From Acidobacteriota bacterium (GTDB taxonomy: Bacteria; Acidobacteriota; Blastocatellia; Pyrinomonadales; Pyrinomonadaceae), in NCBI GenBank assembly GCA_029777145.1, contig JAKOSS010000232.1, positions 1 through 5,183 on the forward strand: 5,183 nucleotides of DNA. The letters are read 5' to 3'. This document shows positions 1 to 5,183 of this stretch, one piece after another (position 1 is the first letter of the stretch; each line of letters opens with the position of its first letter). Below the pieces are notes generated by a model. That model made no database searches. It was not told the DNA's origin and saw only the letters and a list, made by a program, of their open reading frames with translations. The position numbers and the translations under genes were made by a program.

Positions 1-1167
1 GGGAACCGCGATGATCGTCACGCCGACGCCGAACGCGATCCACTCGCGCCATTTGTCGAGCCTGAAAAAGAACAGGAAAGCGCAGACGACGAACAGCACG
101 GCGAGGCTGTGAACATGGATCAGCGGCAACGTTCCGGCAAGGATCCCGACCAAAAAAAGGGAAAAATGGGAAAAGTGGAAAAGGGAAAAAGTCGTCGTCT
201 CGGCGGCTGACTGTCTGGCGGACGAGTGGATTTGTTCCGCTGCGTCCCGGCTGACGAACGTGTCCCACAACTTGGTCAGCGCGATCAGCGTCAGCGGCAT
301 TCCGAAAAGCAGGCTCCGCTGGGTGATGAAAAGCACGACGAGCGAGTTTCCCCAACGGAATTTTTCGCCGATCGTGTAGTCGCGCCCGAGGTCCCACAAT
401 AATTCGAAAAGTCCCTTCGACCCGATCCAGTAGTCGTGGGCGAACCAGACGAATCCGAGTCCGCCGCTGAAAAGCAGGATCAGCACGGCGACCTTTCCGG
501 CCTTGAGCACGCCGGTGATGCGTCCGACGAACTTTTCGACCAGCACGAACAGCGAAAATCCGAGCAGGACGTTCTGCACGAGCATCGCCTGGCGCGCGCC
601 GATCCCGAGTTTGACGAAAAACGCCGAGATCAGGTCGGCGAGGAACGGATAGGTGAACTTCGCCCCCGCAAACGATGGATTCGTCGGCGGGAAGTTGTTG
701 CCGTCGCTGAACGAAAAGATCGCTCCGAGATGGAAAGGCAGATCGCCGAGATTCTGTGACGCGCCGGTGAATATCCCTTGGTCGGTCTCGATCATCGCGC
801 GTTCGAAAAAGAACCACAGCAGAAGCAAAATGAACGCATAGTAAAAGAAGCGGACCGTCTTTTTGAGGTTCGTCCCCTGCGTCTTGCCCTTTGCTTTCGC
901 CAGATCGTGACGAAACTCCTTGTTTATCGGCTTGCTGACGAAGAGGATCGCGAGCGGCGCGAGCGTGATCAGCAGCGAAACTCCGATCGTCACGATCGAA
1001 AGGCCGGCGACGCACGCGATGACGAATCCGACGGTTCCGAAGATCGCCGATCCGATGACGTTTCCGGCGGCGAGCCGCGCCATCAGCGAATCTTCCTTTT
1101 CATAAAGATATGTGACGGCCGCGCCGGCAACGGTGATCAGGACGATGATCGCGAAGGTCAGAATCAT
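1..1167 (-). CDS. Polytopic membrane protein, putative GT-C-type glycosyltransferase (C-terminus outside window)
   Basis: An uninterrupted minus-strand reading frame runs off the left edge; 389 residues are visible and the C-terminus is missing. The protein is strongly hydrophobic, with about ten likely membrane helices, for example near residues 2-22, 36-54, 57-77, 106-122, 194-211, 225-242, 337-353, 354-369 and 374-389. Between helices 4 and 5 is a polar loop with GDLPFHLGAI (141-150), then NNFPPTNPSFAG (157-168) and YPF (173-175). A loop of this kind with an Asp (D142) and a His (H146) after an early helix resembles the first outer loop of GT-C glycosyltransferases, which use lipid-linked sugars at the membrane. 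The transferase role is an inference and the substrate is unknown. I chose ATG 1167 because the first helix starts there and the DNA upstream turns AT-rich. An in-frame ATG at 1230 would add 21 residues and overlap the upstream gene by 44 bp. Residues 327-338 are a low-complexity Phe/Ser/His/Leu stretch. Confidence 0.72.
   Translation of the reverse strand, partial: MILTFAIIVLITVAGAAVTYLYEKEDSLMARLAAGNVIGSAIFGTVGFVIACVAGLSIVTIGVSLLITLAPLAILFVSKPINKEFRHDLAKAKGKTQGTNLKKTVRFFYYAFILLLLWFFFERAMIETDQGIFTGASQNLGDLPFHLGAIFSFSDGNNFPPTNPSFAGAKFTYPFLADLISAFFVKLGIGARQAMLVQNVLLGFSLFVLVEKFVGRITGVLKAGKVAVLILLFSGGLGFVWFAHDYWIGSKGLFELLWDLGRDYTIGEKFRWGNSLVVLFITQRSLLFGMPLTLIALTKLWDTFVSRDAAEQIHSSARQSAAETTTFSLFHFSHFSLFLVGILAGTLPLIHVHSLAVLFVVCAFLFFFRLDKWREWIAFGVGVTIIAVP
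155..189. repeat. Degenerate GGGAAAA tandem repeat inside the membrane-protein gene
   Basis: The plus strand reads four to five imperfect units of the form GGGAAAA or TGGAAAAG, an almost pure purine tract. On the coding (minus) strand it becomes TTTTCCC-type pyrimidine repeats encoding FSLFHFSHFSLF. The frame stays open through it. It lies at the junction between a polar loop (residues about 305-326) and the next membrane helix. It looks like a low-complexity expansion or a small inserted repeat that the protein tolerates. Confidence 0.6.
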
Positions 1168-1174
1168 GGCAACA

Positions 1175-1180
1175 TTTATA
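1175..1180 (-). promoter_or_regulatory. Possible -10 box (TATAAA) just before the membrane-protein start
   Basis: On the minus strand TATAAA lies 7 nt before ATG 1167, in an AT-rich patch between the two minus-strand genes. No good -35 box is seen at the normal distance, and no Shine-Dalgarno sequence precedes the ATG. If the box is used, the transcript would begin at or near the start codon. The alternative is read-through from the upstream small gene, whose own promoter is much stronger. This is a weak call. Confidence 0.2.
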
Positions 1181-1186
1181 ACAAAA

Positions 1187-1507
1187 TCAATTGTGTCGAG
1201 GAATCCCTGAGCCGCAATAGAGCGTTGCATTTGACTTCCAGGAGCCAAACTCTCTTTTAAGCAACGTAGCGATTTCGTTTGTGATCGCCAGGGCTCGAGG
1301 GTCAAATAGAATCCGAAACACTAAGGCTTTCTGGGGGACAGCCGAACCAAAGACTTCAACGATCAGTTCGCGTCCCGACCTTAGCTTGACCTCAAATTCC
1401 GGCGATACATTCAATGAGTTTACGTGAATTGCGGTTTGCAAGTGTGTCCCGAACATTCTTGGGTCGAAGTACTTGACGTGAATTGTTGGCATTGATGAAT
1501 CGTTCAT
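1187..1507 (-). CDS. Small protein of unknown function (106 aa)
   Basis: I do not recognise this protein. It is soluble-looking, with no signal peptide or membrane helix. Alternating hydrophobic residues in the middle (FEVKLRSGRELIVEVFG, then KALVFRILFDP) suggest beta-strands. They are followed by a likely helix (AITNEIATLLKREFG) and a short polar tail containing one Cys. I believe it is real because a near-consensus promoter sits directly in front and the frame is intact to its TGA. Its codons are more AT-rich than those of ychF or deoC (AAT, TTA, AGA, ATT), which could mean recent acquisition or relaxed selection. A second ATG six codons in (MPTIHVKYF) is an alternative start, and neither has a clear ribosome-binding site. 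It ends 19 bp before the membrane-protein ATG at 1167, so the two are probably co-transcribed. Confidence 0.6.
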   Translation of the reverse strand: MNDSSMPTIHVKYFDPRMFGTHLQTAIHVNSLNVSPEFEVKLRSGRELIVEVFGSAVPQKALVFRILFDPRALAITNEIATLLKREFGSWKSNATLYCGSGIPRHN

Positions 1508-1513
1508 TGATGA

Positions 1514-1542
1514 AGCATAAGTAATAGTTATGGATATGTCAA
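1514..1542 (-). promoter_or_regulatory. Sigma70-like promoter of the small unknown gene
   Basis: On the minus strand a perfect -35 box TTGACA (1537-1542) is separated by exactly 17 bp from TATGCT (1514-1519), a 4/6 match to the -10 consensus. The DNA around it is AT-rich against a GC-rich background. Only 6 nt lie between the -10 box and ATG 1507, so transcription should start at or very near that ATG (a leaderless mRNA), or 15 nt upstream of the second ATG. The promoter probably also drives the membrane-protein gene downstream. Confidence 0.65.
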
Positions 1543-1611
1543 GAAAGTATTATTGCAAGCGATGAGTCGATCGACGTGCCGTCGCTGTTTACAAATCAGG
1601 TCTCAGTGTCT

Positions 1612-1640
1612 TTCGCATTCCGACGTCGAAGCATTACAAT
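1612..1640 (+). promoter_or_regulatory. Probable ychF promoter
   Basis: TTCGCA (1612-1617, 4/6 to the -35 consensus) and TACAAT (1635-1640, 5/6 to the -10 consensus) are separated by 17 bp. Transcription from about 1647 would leave a leader of about 29 nt before ATG 1676. This promoter and the one on the minus strand at 1514-1542 point away from each other within a 168-bp divergent region. Apart from a weak GGGA at 1662-1665 that could help ribosome binding, I see nothing else there. Confidence 0.5.
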
Positions 1641-1675
1641 AGCAGTTTTGAACCCCGAGACGGGATCGTATCTAT

Positions 1676-2776
1676 ATGCTTCAAGCCGGAATTGTCGGAC
1701 TTCCGAACGTCGGAAAGTCAACTTTGTTCAACGCGCTGACCGCCCAGGAAGCGGCGCTTGCCGCGAATTACCCGTTCGCCACGATCGAGCCGAACGTCGG
1801 CGTCGTCGCGGTTCCCGACGAACGCCTCGCGGTTCTTGAAAAGCTCAACAAGGCGCAGAAGGTCGTGCCGGCGACAGTCGAGTTCGTCGATATTGCCGGA
1901 CTCGTCAAAGGCGCGTCGGAAGGCGCCGGTCTCGGAAACCAGTTTCTCGCGAACATCCGCGAAACGGATGCGATCGTCCAGGTCGTGCGCTGTTTCGAGG
2001 ACGACGACGTCATCCATGTCGAAGGATCCGTCGATCCGGTCCGCGATATCGAGACGATCCAGATCGAACTCGCACTCGCCGATCTCGCGTCGATCGAAAA
2101 ACGCCGCGACAAGGCGATGCGGGGAGCGAAGTCGGGCGACAAGGACGCGAAACGCGATCTCGAGATCATGGACAAACTCCAGCCGGTTCTCGAAGAAGGC
2201 CGTCCGGTCCGCGCCGCCGGACTCAGCGACGATGAGCGCGCGATCGTCAGAGGTTGGTTCCTGCTCTCGTCAAAACCGACGATCTATGCGGCGAACGTCG
2301 ATGAGGACACGCTGATGGACGAGTCGGCGAACCCGCACGTCGCCGCGGTCCGCGCGCAGGCGGCGAAGGAAAACGCCGAGGTCGTCCTCATCTGCGCGAA
2401 GCTCGAGGCCGAACTCGTGGCGCTCGAACCCGAAGAACGCGCCGAGTTCCTCGCCGAACTCGGAGTCAATTCGAGCGGCGTCGACAAGCTGATCAAGGCC
2501 GCGTACAAGATGCTCGGACTGATGAGTTTTCTGACCGCCGGCGAGAAAGAGGTCCGCGCGTGGACGATCCCGATCGGGACGAAGGCGCCGCAGGCCGCTG
2601 GCGAGATCCATTCGGACATCGAACGCGGGTTCATCCGCGCCGAGATCGTGTCCTACGAAGACCTGGTCGCCTGCGGATCGCGCAAGGCTGCGAGCGAAAA
2701 AGGCATCGCGCGGCTTGAAGGAAAAGAGTACGTGATGCGCGAAGGCGACGTCGTGGAGTTCCGTTTCAATGTCTGA
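1676..2776 (+). CDS. ychF: Obg-family ribosome-binding ATPase YchF (OLA1 homologue)
   Basis: This 366-residue protein matches the YchF/OLA1 family in length and motifs. YchF proteins are cytoplasmic P-loop NTPases that prefer ATP to GTP, associate with ribosomes and are tied to oxidative-stress responses. Visible motifs are the Walker A/G1 GLPNVGKST (8-16), the switch I-side sequence [12 protein letters not shown] (31-42), the G3 [17 protein letters not shown] (72-88) and NVDE (207-210). NVDE replaces the NKxD specificity motif of true GTPases, the family hallmark explaining ATP preference. Residues about 115-200 form the helical, charged insertion between nucleotide-binding motifs. The C-terminus (about 280-364, [12 protein letters not shown] to [11 protein letters not shown]) is the TGS domain. 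Nothing is missing or truncated. ATG 1676 fits the usual family start a few residues before [12 protein letters not shown]. It has its own probable promoter, and uma2 follows after 55 bp on the same strand. Confidence 0.97.
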   Translation: MLQAGIVGLPNVGKSTLFNALTAQEAALAANYPFATIEPNVGVVAVPDERLAVLEKLNKAQKVVPATVEFVDIAGLVKGASEGAGLGNQFLANIRETDAIVQVVRCFEDDDVIHVEGSVDPVRDIETIQIELALADLASIEKRRDKAMRGAKSGDKDAKRDLEIMDKLQPVLEEGRPVRAAGLSDDERAIVRGWFLLSSKPTIYAANVDEDTLMDESANPHVAAVRAQAAKENAEVVLICAKLEAELVALEPEERAEFLAELGVNSSGVDKLIKAAYKMLGLMSFLTAGEKEVRAWTIPIGTKAPQAAGEIHSDIERGFIRAEIVSYEDLVACGSRKAASEKGIARLEGKEYVMREGDVVEFRFNV

Positions 2777-2820
2777 CGAACGGTGCTAGAATTCATTCAC
2801 CCGAAACAATTCCCGTTCGG
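2777..2820 (+). other. Overlapping inverted repeats in the ychF-uma2 gap
   Basis: Two alternative hairpins share one arm. CGAACGG (2777-2783), immediately after the ychF stop codon, can pair with CCGTTCG (2813-2819) across a 29-nt loop. CCGAA (2801-2805) can pair with TTCGG (2816-2820) across a 10-nt loop. A T5 run follows at 2827-2831, directly before the uma2 ATG. The geometry is too loose for a confident terminator. It could weaken read-through from ychF or affect uma2 translation, or it could be chance. Confidence 0.25.
2784..2792 (+). promoter_or_regulatory. Possible extended -10 promoter for uma2
   Basis: TGCTAGAAT combines a TGn extension with TAGAAT, a 5/6 match to the -10 consensus. 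It lies eight bases after the ychF stop. The -35 region, inside the end of ychF, is weak (TTTCAA at 17 bp), as is usual for extended -10 promoters. Transcription from about 2799 would give a leader of about 33 nt for uma2 and could carry on into deoC. Read-through from ychF is the alternative. Confidence 0.4.
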
Positions 2821-2831
2821 ACGCGATTTTT

Positions 2832-3467
2832 ATGAATGGCCTGACCGCTGATCCCAAGGTTGATCGATCCTCATTCGTCGGCAAACTCGACTACGACGAG
2901 TTTCTCCGCCGAAATACCGATCAATACGCCGAATACGACGACGGCGAAATCCTCACGAATATGACAGTTACGCGATCTCACAGTGAACTGCGGCAGTTTC
3001 TATCCGCAATCTTGGAACTCTTCGTTTCAGAAAGCCGATCGGCGAAGGTCTACGGCGAACCTTTTCAGATGAAGCTCACTTTAGGCACGAAGGTAAAGGG
3101 TCGGGAACCTGACATTTTTGTCGTCCTCGGCGAGAATCTCGATCGGGTGAATGAGCGCTATCTGGATGGTCCCGCCGATATTGCGATCGAGATCATTTCG
3201 AAAGAGAGTCGTCGTCGGGACCGGGTGACCAAACTTGAAGAATATCGCTCGGCGGGGATACGCGAGTATTGGCTGATCGATCCCGAAGAGCGTAGTGCCG
3301 AGTTTCTGAGCCTTCAAAACAACGGAAGATATTTGCAGACCAACGTCGATCAAAACGGTGTGTTCGAGTCGGGGGTACTGGTCGGCTTCCGGCTGGATAC
3401 CAACTGGCTGTGGAGTGATCCGCGTCCGACCCTCCGTGAGGTCGCGTTGGAACTCGGATTGTTCTGA
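2832..3467 (+). CDS. Uma2 family (DUF820) putative restriction-endonuclease-like protein
   Basis: This 211-residue protein has the layout of the Uma2 family, which adopts a PD-(D/E)XK nuclease fold and whose cellular role is largely unknown. An N-terminal LDYDEFLRR segment (19-27) leads into AEYDDGEI (33-40), with an acidic residue typical of the family, and then a conserved His region (SHSEL, 49-53). The catalytic-type core follows: REPDIFVV (91-98, D94), IAIEIISKES (117-126, E120), then D130, K134 and Y138 in the helix before AGIREYWLIDPE (141-152). The C-terminal part (153-211) is the usual beta-strand tail on LLxRSGRYxxxx-like lines, ending with a short LREVALELGLF helix. All putative active-site residues are present, so it should fold and may cut nucleic acid, but no substrate is implied. 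It has no obvious ribosome-binding site. deoC starts 21 bp after its stop. Uma2 genes are often multicopy and mobile within genomes. Confidence 0.88.
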   Translation: MNGLTADPKVDRSSFVGKLDYDEFLRRNTDQYAEYDDGEILTNMTVTRSHSELRQFLSAILELFVSESRSAKVYGEPFQMKLTLGTKVKGREPDIFVVLGENLDRVNERYLDGPADIAIEIISKESRRRDRVTKLEEYRSAGIREYWLIDPEERSAEFLSLQNNGRYLQTNVDQNGVFESGVLVGFRLDTNWLWSDPRPTLREVALELGLF

Positions 3468-3488
3468 ACGGAATTGACCCTATTGACG

Positions 3489-4343
3489 ATGAATAACACT
3501 GAATACGAAAAGCTTGTCGAACAGATCACCGATCTCGTGCTGTCGAAGATCGGCGAAGACGCTTATTGTCCGACATTTTGCCGCGCCGACGTCGAACGCA
3601 TCGTCGATGCCGGTGCGTCGCGGATCGGGATCGTTCTCGGTTCGACGGCGACCGCGCACGACTGGGCGTCGCTGATCGACCACACGCTCCTGAAACCGGA
3701 AGCGTCAGAATCGGACATCAAAAAGCTCTGCAACGAGGCGATCCAGTTCGGCTTCGCCTCCGTCTGCGTCAATCCTTCGTGGGTGAAGACGGCGGCCGAA
3801 TTCCTGCGCGGCTCGAGCATTCCCGTCTGCACTGTGATCGGATTTCCGCTCGGGGCGACATTGCCAGACGTGAAGGCCTTCGAAGCGCGGCGGGCGATCT
3901 TCAACGGAGCCCGCGAGGTCGATATGGTGATCAACATCGGGGCGCTCAAATCGGGCGACGACTGCCTTGTCGAAGACGACATCCGCGCCGTCGTACAAGC
4001 GGCGCACGAGAACGGAGTGCTGTGCAAGGTGATCATCGAAACGGCGCTGCTCACCGACGACGAGAAGGTCCGCGCGTGTCTCGCGTCGAAGAATGCCGGA
4101 GCGGATTTCGTCAAGACTTCGACCGGTTTTGCAAAGGGCGGTGCGACGGCCGACGACGTCGCGTTGATGCGGCGCGCGGTCGGGCATTCGCTCGGTGTCA
4201 AAGCGTCGGGCGGCGTCAAGGGAATCGACGACGCACGCAAGATGTTCGAAGCCGGCGCGACGCGAATCGGAGCGTCGGTCGGGGTCAAGATCGCCCAGGA
4301 AGCGAGCGGAATCACGCCGACGGTCGTCGCGGGAAACTATTGA
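3489..4343 (+). CDS. deoC: Deoxyribose-phosphate aldolase with N-terminal extension
   Basis: DeoC is a class I aldolase that reversibly splits 2-deoxy-D-ribose 5-phosphate into acetaldehyde and glyceraldehyde 3-phosphate, the last step of deoxynucleoside breakdown. Numbered from ATG 3489 (284 aa), the TIM-barrel starts at IDHTLLKP (63-70). Key sites are [10 protein letters not shown] (142-151, with D145), the Schiff-base lysine K209 in FVKTSTGF (207-214) and K238 in KASGG (238-242). All are intact, so the enzyme should be active. The family is usually about 220-260 aa. Here about 60 residues precede the barrel: a helix [19 protein letters not shown] (5-23), a CPTFC motif (27-31), then a segment ending [11 protein letters not shown]. 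In-frame TTG codons at 3474 and 3483 could start a form up to five residues longer; I prefer ATG, although no good ribosome-binding site supports any choice. The gap of 21 bp from uma2 suggests co-transcription. The gene ends at the shared terminator. Confidence 0.95.
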   Translation: MNNTEYEKLVEQITDLVLSKIGEDAYCPTFCRADVERIVDAGASRIGIVLGSTATAHDWASLIDHTLLKPEASESDIKKLCNEAIQFGFASVCVNPSWVKTAAEFLRGSSIPVCTVIGFPLGATLPDVKAFEARRAIFNGAREVDMVINIGALKSGDDCLVEDDIRAVVQAAHENGVLCKVIIETALLTDDEKVRACLASKNAGADFVKTSTGFAKGGATADDVALMRRAVGHSLGVKASGGVKGIDDARKMFEAGATRIGASVGVKIAQEASGITPTVVAGNY

Positions 4344-4351
4344 CCATTTGG

Positions 4352-4379
4352 GAATTCGGATTTTGGATTTCGGATTTCG
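4352..4379. repeat. Left arm of an inverted GGATTTCGG-type repeat
   Basis: Just after the deoC stop, three short direct units follow each other: TTCGGATTTT, TGGATTTC and GGATTTCG. The first unit, GAATTCGGATTT (4352-4363), occurs as its exact reverse complement at 4443-4454 on the other side of the terminator. Degenerate repeats of this kind scattered between genes look like a genome-wide intergenic element, but that cannot be shown from one window. Confidence 0.55.
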
Positions 4380-4387
4380 TTGCAAAG

Positions 4388-4420
4388 AAAAACGGTACGG
4401 AGTTTTTCCGTACCGTTTTT
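4388..4420. terminator. Bidirectional intrinsic terminator between convergent genes
   Basis: A perfect 14-bp stem is formed by AAAAACGGTACGGA (4388-4401) and its complement (4407-4420), closed by the 5-nt loop GTTTT. The A5 at the foot on one side and T5 on the other give a GC-rich stem followed by a U-run on both strands. It therefore serves deoC on the plus strand, 44 bp after its stop, and the TPR/TonB gene on the minus strand, 58 bp after its stop. This is the clearest regulatory element in the window. Confidence 0.93.
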
Positions 4421-4442
4421 CATTTGGACAGGTTAGTTGCAG

Positions 4443-4474
4443 AAATCCGAATTCTGAAATCCCGCATCCGAAAT
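4443..4474. repeat. Right arm of the inverted GGATTTCGG-type repeat
   Basis: AAATCCGAATTC (4443-4454) is the exact reverse complement of the left-arm unit at 4352-4363. It is followed by a second degenerate unit, GAAATCCCGCATCCGAAAT, at about 4456-4474. Together with the left arm and the central terminator stem, it allows a large cruciform or long hairpin over most of the convergent gap. The right arm stops a few bases short of the downstream gene's stop codon. Confidence 0.55.
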
Positions 4475-4478
4475 GTCT

Positions 4479-5183
4479 TCAGCTTAACTTAAAGTTGTAA
4501 ACCACCGTTCCGGTCGCTTTTACGGGTTTTCCGCCGACCGTCACCGGCTTGAATTTGGAGCGCTTGGCGGCTTCCTCGCTTGCGTTTCGCAGGCCTTTCG
4601 GGCCGTTCGTCGCCTTCGCGGACATCACCTTTCCGGACTCATCCAGCGTCACCTGAACGGTCACGATCCCTTCGGTCCGGTTCTGCCGTTCGAGCACCGG
4701 ATAGGCAGGAACCGCGAGTTTCAGAGCCTGTTCGCGGAGCGAGCCGGCTTCGAACGGTTCATCGGACGCAGCCGACGGATCGGCCGTCGCCTTTTTTTCC
4801 TCCGGTTCCGCTTGCTTTTGTGCGACGGTTGCCGGTGCCTCGACGGGAACCGTCGGAACCGGTTTCGGGACCTTTCCGTCGACCCGCGCCAGCGCGTTCT
4901 TCGCCGGTTCATTGTCGGCGTCCAGTTGCACTGCCTTTTTCAAGTCTTCAAGGGCACTTTCGAATTTCCCCGTATTCTCGAGCGACACGCCGCGATGGTA
5001 GTAGGCCATCGATTCGGTCGGATCCAATTCGATCACTTTGTCAAAATCGGCGATCGCCGGAATGAAGTTCTTCTTGTTGAAGTAGGCCATGCCGCGCGAG
5101 AAGAACGTGGTCGAATCGGCCGGATTCATTTCGAGAGCCTTTGAGTAATCGGCAACCGCGGCGTCGTACTCACCCATCACGAA
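4479..5183 (-). CDS. TPR-repeat protein with C-terminal TonB-like domain (N-terminus outside window)
   Basis: The frame is open to the right edge. The first visible residues (FVMGEYDAAVADYSKALEMNP) are already inside a TPR, so the GTG and ATG near the edge are internal and the true start lies beyond. In the 234 visible residues, TPR units lie at about 1-22, 24-57 (RGMAYFNKKNFIPAIADFDKVIELDP) and 58-91 (YHRGVSLENTGKFESALEDLKKAV). Next comes a Pro/Ala/Glu/Lys-rich linker (about 103-147), then a TonB C-terminal-type domain (about 155-234) with AVPAYPVLERQ, EGIVTVQVTLDESGKV, AKRSKFKP and GTVVYNFKLS. Such domains sit in the periplasm, where TonB itself couples to outer-membrane receptors. Stand-alone versions fused to TPRs are common in Acidobacteriota and Bacteroidota and may instead mediate envelope protein contacts. 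A signal peptide or membrane anchor would be expected in the missing part. The gene ends at the shared terminator. Confidence 0.88.
   Translation of the reverse strand, partial: FVMGEYDAAVADYSKALEMNPADSTTFFSRGMAYFNKKNFIPAIADFDKVIELDPTESMAYYHRGVSLENTGKFESALEDLKKAVQLDADNEPAKNALARVDGKVPKPVPTVPVEAPATVAQKQAEPEEKKATADPSAASDEPFEAGSLREQALKLAVPAYPVLERQNRTEGIVTVQVTLDESGKVMSAKATNGPKGLRNASEEAAKRSKFKPVTVGGKPVKATGTVVYNFKLS

Noticed and set aside
436..1260. Overlapping plus-strand open frames opposite the membrane protein
   Set aside because: Their translations are highly charged and low in hydrophobics, with no family resemblance. The minus-strand frame is open for the full length and encodes clear membrane helices, so these are antisense shadows.
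1187..1507. The small protein as one half of a toxin-antitoxin pair
   Set aside because: Its size and strong promoter fit, but no partner small gene overlaps or adjoins it and no toxin or antitoxin fold is recognisable.
1718..2634. Several frames on both strands within ychF
   Set aside because: All overlap an intact, full-length YchF with every motif in place, and none shows a recognisable domain.
3489..4343. A complete microcompartment locus around deoC
   Set aside because: No shell protein, aldehyde dehydrogenase or phosphotransacylase gene lies in the window; only the DeoC extension hints at it.
3563..4385. Long minus-strand open frames (up to 250 codons) opposite deoC
   Set aside because: Arg/Ser/Asp-rich translations without motifs, fully antisense to an unmistakable aldolase; GC-rich codon use creates such frames by chance.
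4352..4474. Insertion sequence or CRISPR remnant in the convergent gap
   Set aside because: No transposase, no target-site duplication and no regular spacer spacing; the arms are short degenerate repeats around a terminator.
4580..5144. Plus-strand frames opposite the TPR/TonB gene
   Set aside because: Arg/Pro/Ser-rich shadows of the minus-strand gene, with no start signals or motifs.

Overview
The window is an ordinary-looking piece of bacterial chromosome from a moderately GC-rich organism. I infer an Acidobacteriota member, probably of the Blastocatellia/Pyrinomonadaceae type. The reasons are a Uma2 (DUF820) protein, a periplasmic TPR protein ending in a TonB-type domain, an N-terminally extended DeoC, and degenerate GGATTTCGG-like repeats between genes. 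This taxonomic call is an inference from gene content, with no marker gene searched.

Layout. Positions 1-1167 (minus strand) hold most of a polytopic membrane protein, probably a GT-C-type glycosyltransferase, whose C-terminus lies beyond the left edge. Just upstream in the same direction (1187-1507, minus) is a small protein I do not recognise, behind a strong sigma70-like promoter. A divergent intergenic region (1508-1675) separates it from three plus-strand genes: ychF (1676-2776), a Uma2-family putative nuclease (2832-3467) and deoC (3489-4343). deoC converges on a minus-strand TPR/TonB-domain protein (4479-5183) whose start lies beyond the right edge. The 135-bp convergent gap holds a textbook bidirectional hairpin terminator flanked by inverted copies of a GAATTCGGATTT repeat.

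Functionally the genes are a mixture: an ATPase linked to translation and stress (YchF), deoxyribose-phosphate catabolism (DeoC), an orphan Uma2 protein, and envelope proteins at both ends. uma2 and deoC are close enough to be co-transcribed, but nothing in their functions obviously links them. No RNA gene, CRISPR array, insertion sequence or phage gene was seen.

The points most worth a second look are the roughly 60-residue N-terminal extension of DeoC, which begins with a helix resembling a microcompartment encapsulation peptide, and the small orphan protein with a consensus -35 box and an almost leaderless start. I did not find a convincing new multi-gene system.
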